Assembly: GCA_937942465.1 (NCBI GenBank)
Contig: CALDEO010000015.1
Coordinates: forward strand, 1 to 5,603
Origin: an uncultured Saprospiraceae bacterium
Lineage (GTDB): Bacteria > Bacteroidota > Bacteroidia > Chitinophagales > Saprospiraceae
Length of the DNA stretch: 5,603 nucleotides
Reading direction: 5' to 3'
Below the pieces are notes generated by a model that was given only the letters and a program-made list of their open reading frames with translations, did not search any database and had not been told where the DNA came from. The position numbers and the translations under genes were made by a program. Shown one piece after another: positions 5,563 to 5,603 of the stretch (position 1 is its first letter; every line of letters starts with the position of its first letter).

Positions 5563-5603
5563 ATCTGAAGTAGTAGAACCTAAATATTCGACTTTTGACA
5601 AAA

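Larger units (their letters stand above)
4666..5603. other. Long AT-rich region without recognisable genes
   Basis: These 938 bases show no coding frame that resembles a protein on either strand, and I recognise no tRNA, rRNA or tmRNA. Sampled stretches are as low as about 17 % GC (5041-5100). The region holds several inverted repeats (4759-4775, 4921-4974, 5069-5099, 5537-5562) and a promoter-like pair at the right edge, all listed separately. A single -7-like match, TATGTTTG at 5484-5491, lacks a TTG at the right distance. Possible readings are a long 3' region of the regulator, unannotated small RNAs, or a decayed gene. The sequence does not decide among them. Confidence 0.55.

Overview
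The window looks like a chromosomal segment of a Bacteroidota bacterium, most likely a Saprospiria (Lewinella/Saprospira-type) relative. The evidence is the moderate-to-low GC, A-rich leaders without clear Shine-Dalgarno sequences, a very large secreted protein built from a ~107-residue repeat of a type I associate with Saprospiraceae surface proteins, and a LytTR response regulator. The lineage call rests on recognising protein styles, not on a marker gene.

Layout. Positions 1419 to 1 (minus strand) hold the 5' part of a secreted repeat protein. It has a signal peptide, a ~220-residue beta-rich domain, and then tandem 107-residue units that run off the left edge. Next comes a compact photolyase neighbourhood. 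A DUF2805/TIGR03643-type small protein (minus, 1492-1782) is transcribed divergently, across a 51-bp gap, from a 46-residue DUF2256 zinc-ribbon-like protein (1834-1974). An iron-sulfur (6-4) photolyase of the FeS-BCP/PhrB type (2053-3582) follows, and a clear hairpin terminator closes the block (3597-3633). After an AT-rich spacer comes an orphan LytTR response regulator (3961-4665). The last ~940 bases contain no gene I can support. They are very AT-rich and hold several inverted repeats, one terminator-like hairpin with no gene before it, and, near the right edge, a Bacteroidota-style promoter whose -7 element sits at the centre of a palindrome.

How the genes may work together. The photolyase and the two small conserved proteins are a recurring neighbourhood in marine and other environmental bacteria, as far as I recall. 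The photolyase repairs UV lesions using FAD and carries a [4Fe-4S] cluster. DUF2256 (four-cysteine metal site) and DUF2805 (helix-turn-helix-like) have no known function, and a role with the photolyase is inference from position only. The repeat protein and the response regulator have no obvious link to them.

The best candidates for a second look are the DUF2805/DUF2256/photolyase module, the hairpin over the DUF2256 stop codon, the almost identical 321-bp repeats, and the structured non-coding region at the right.
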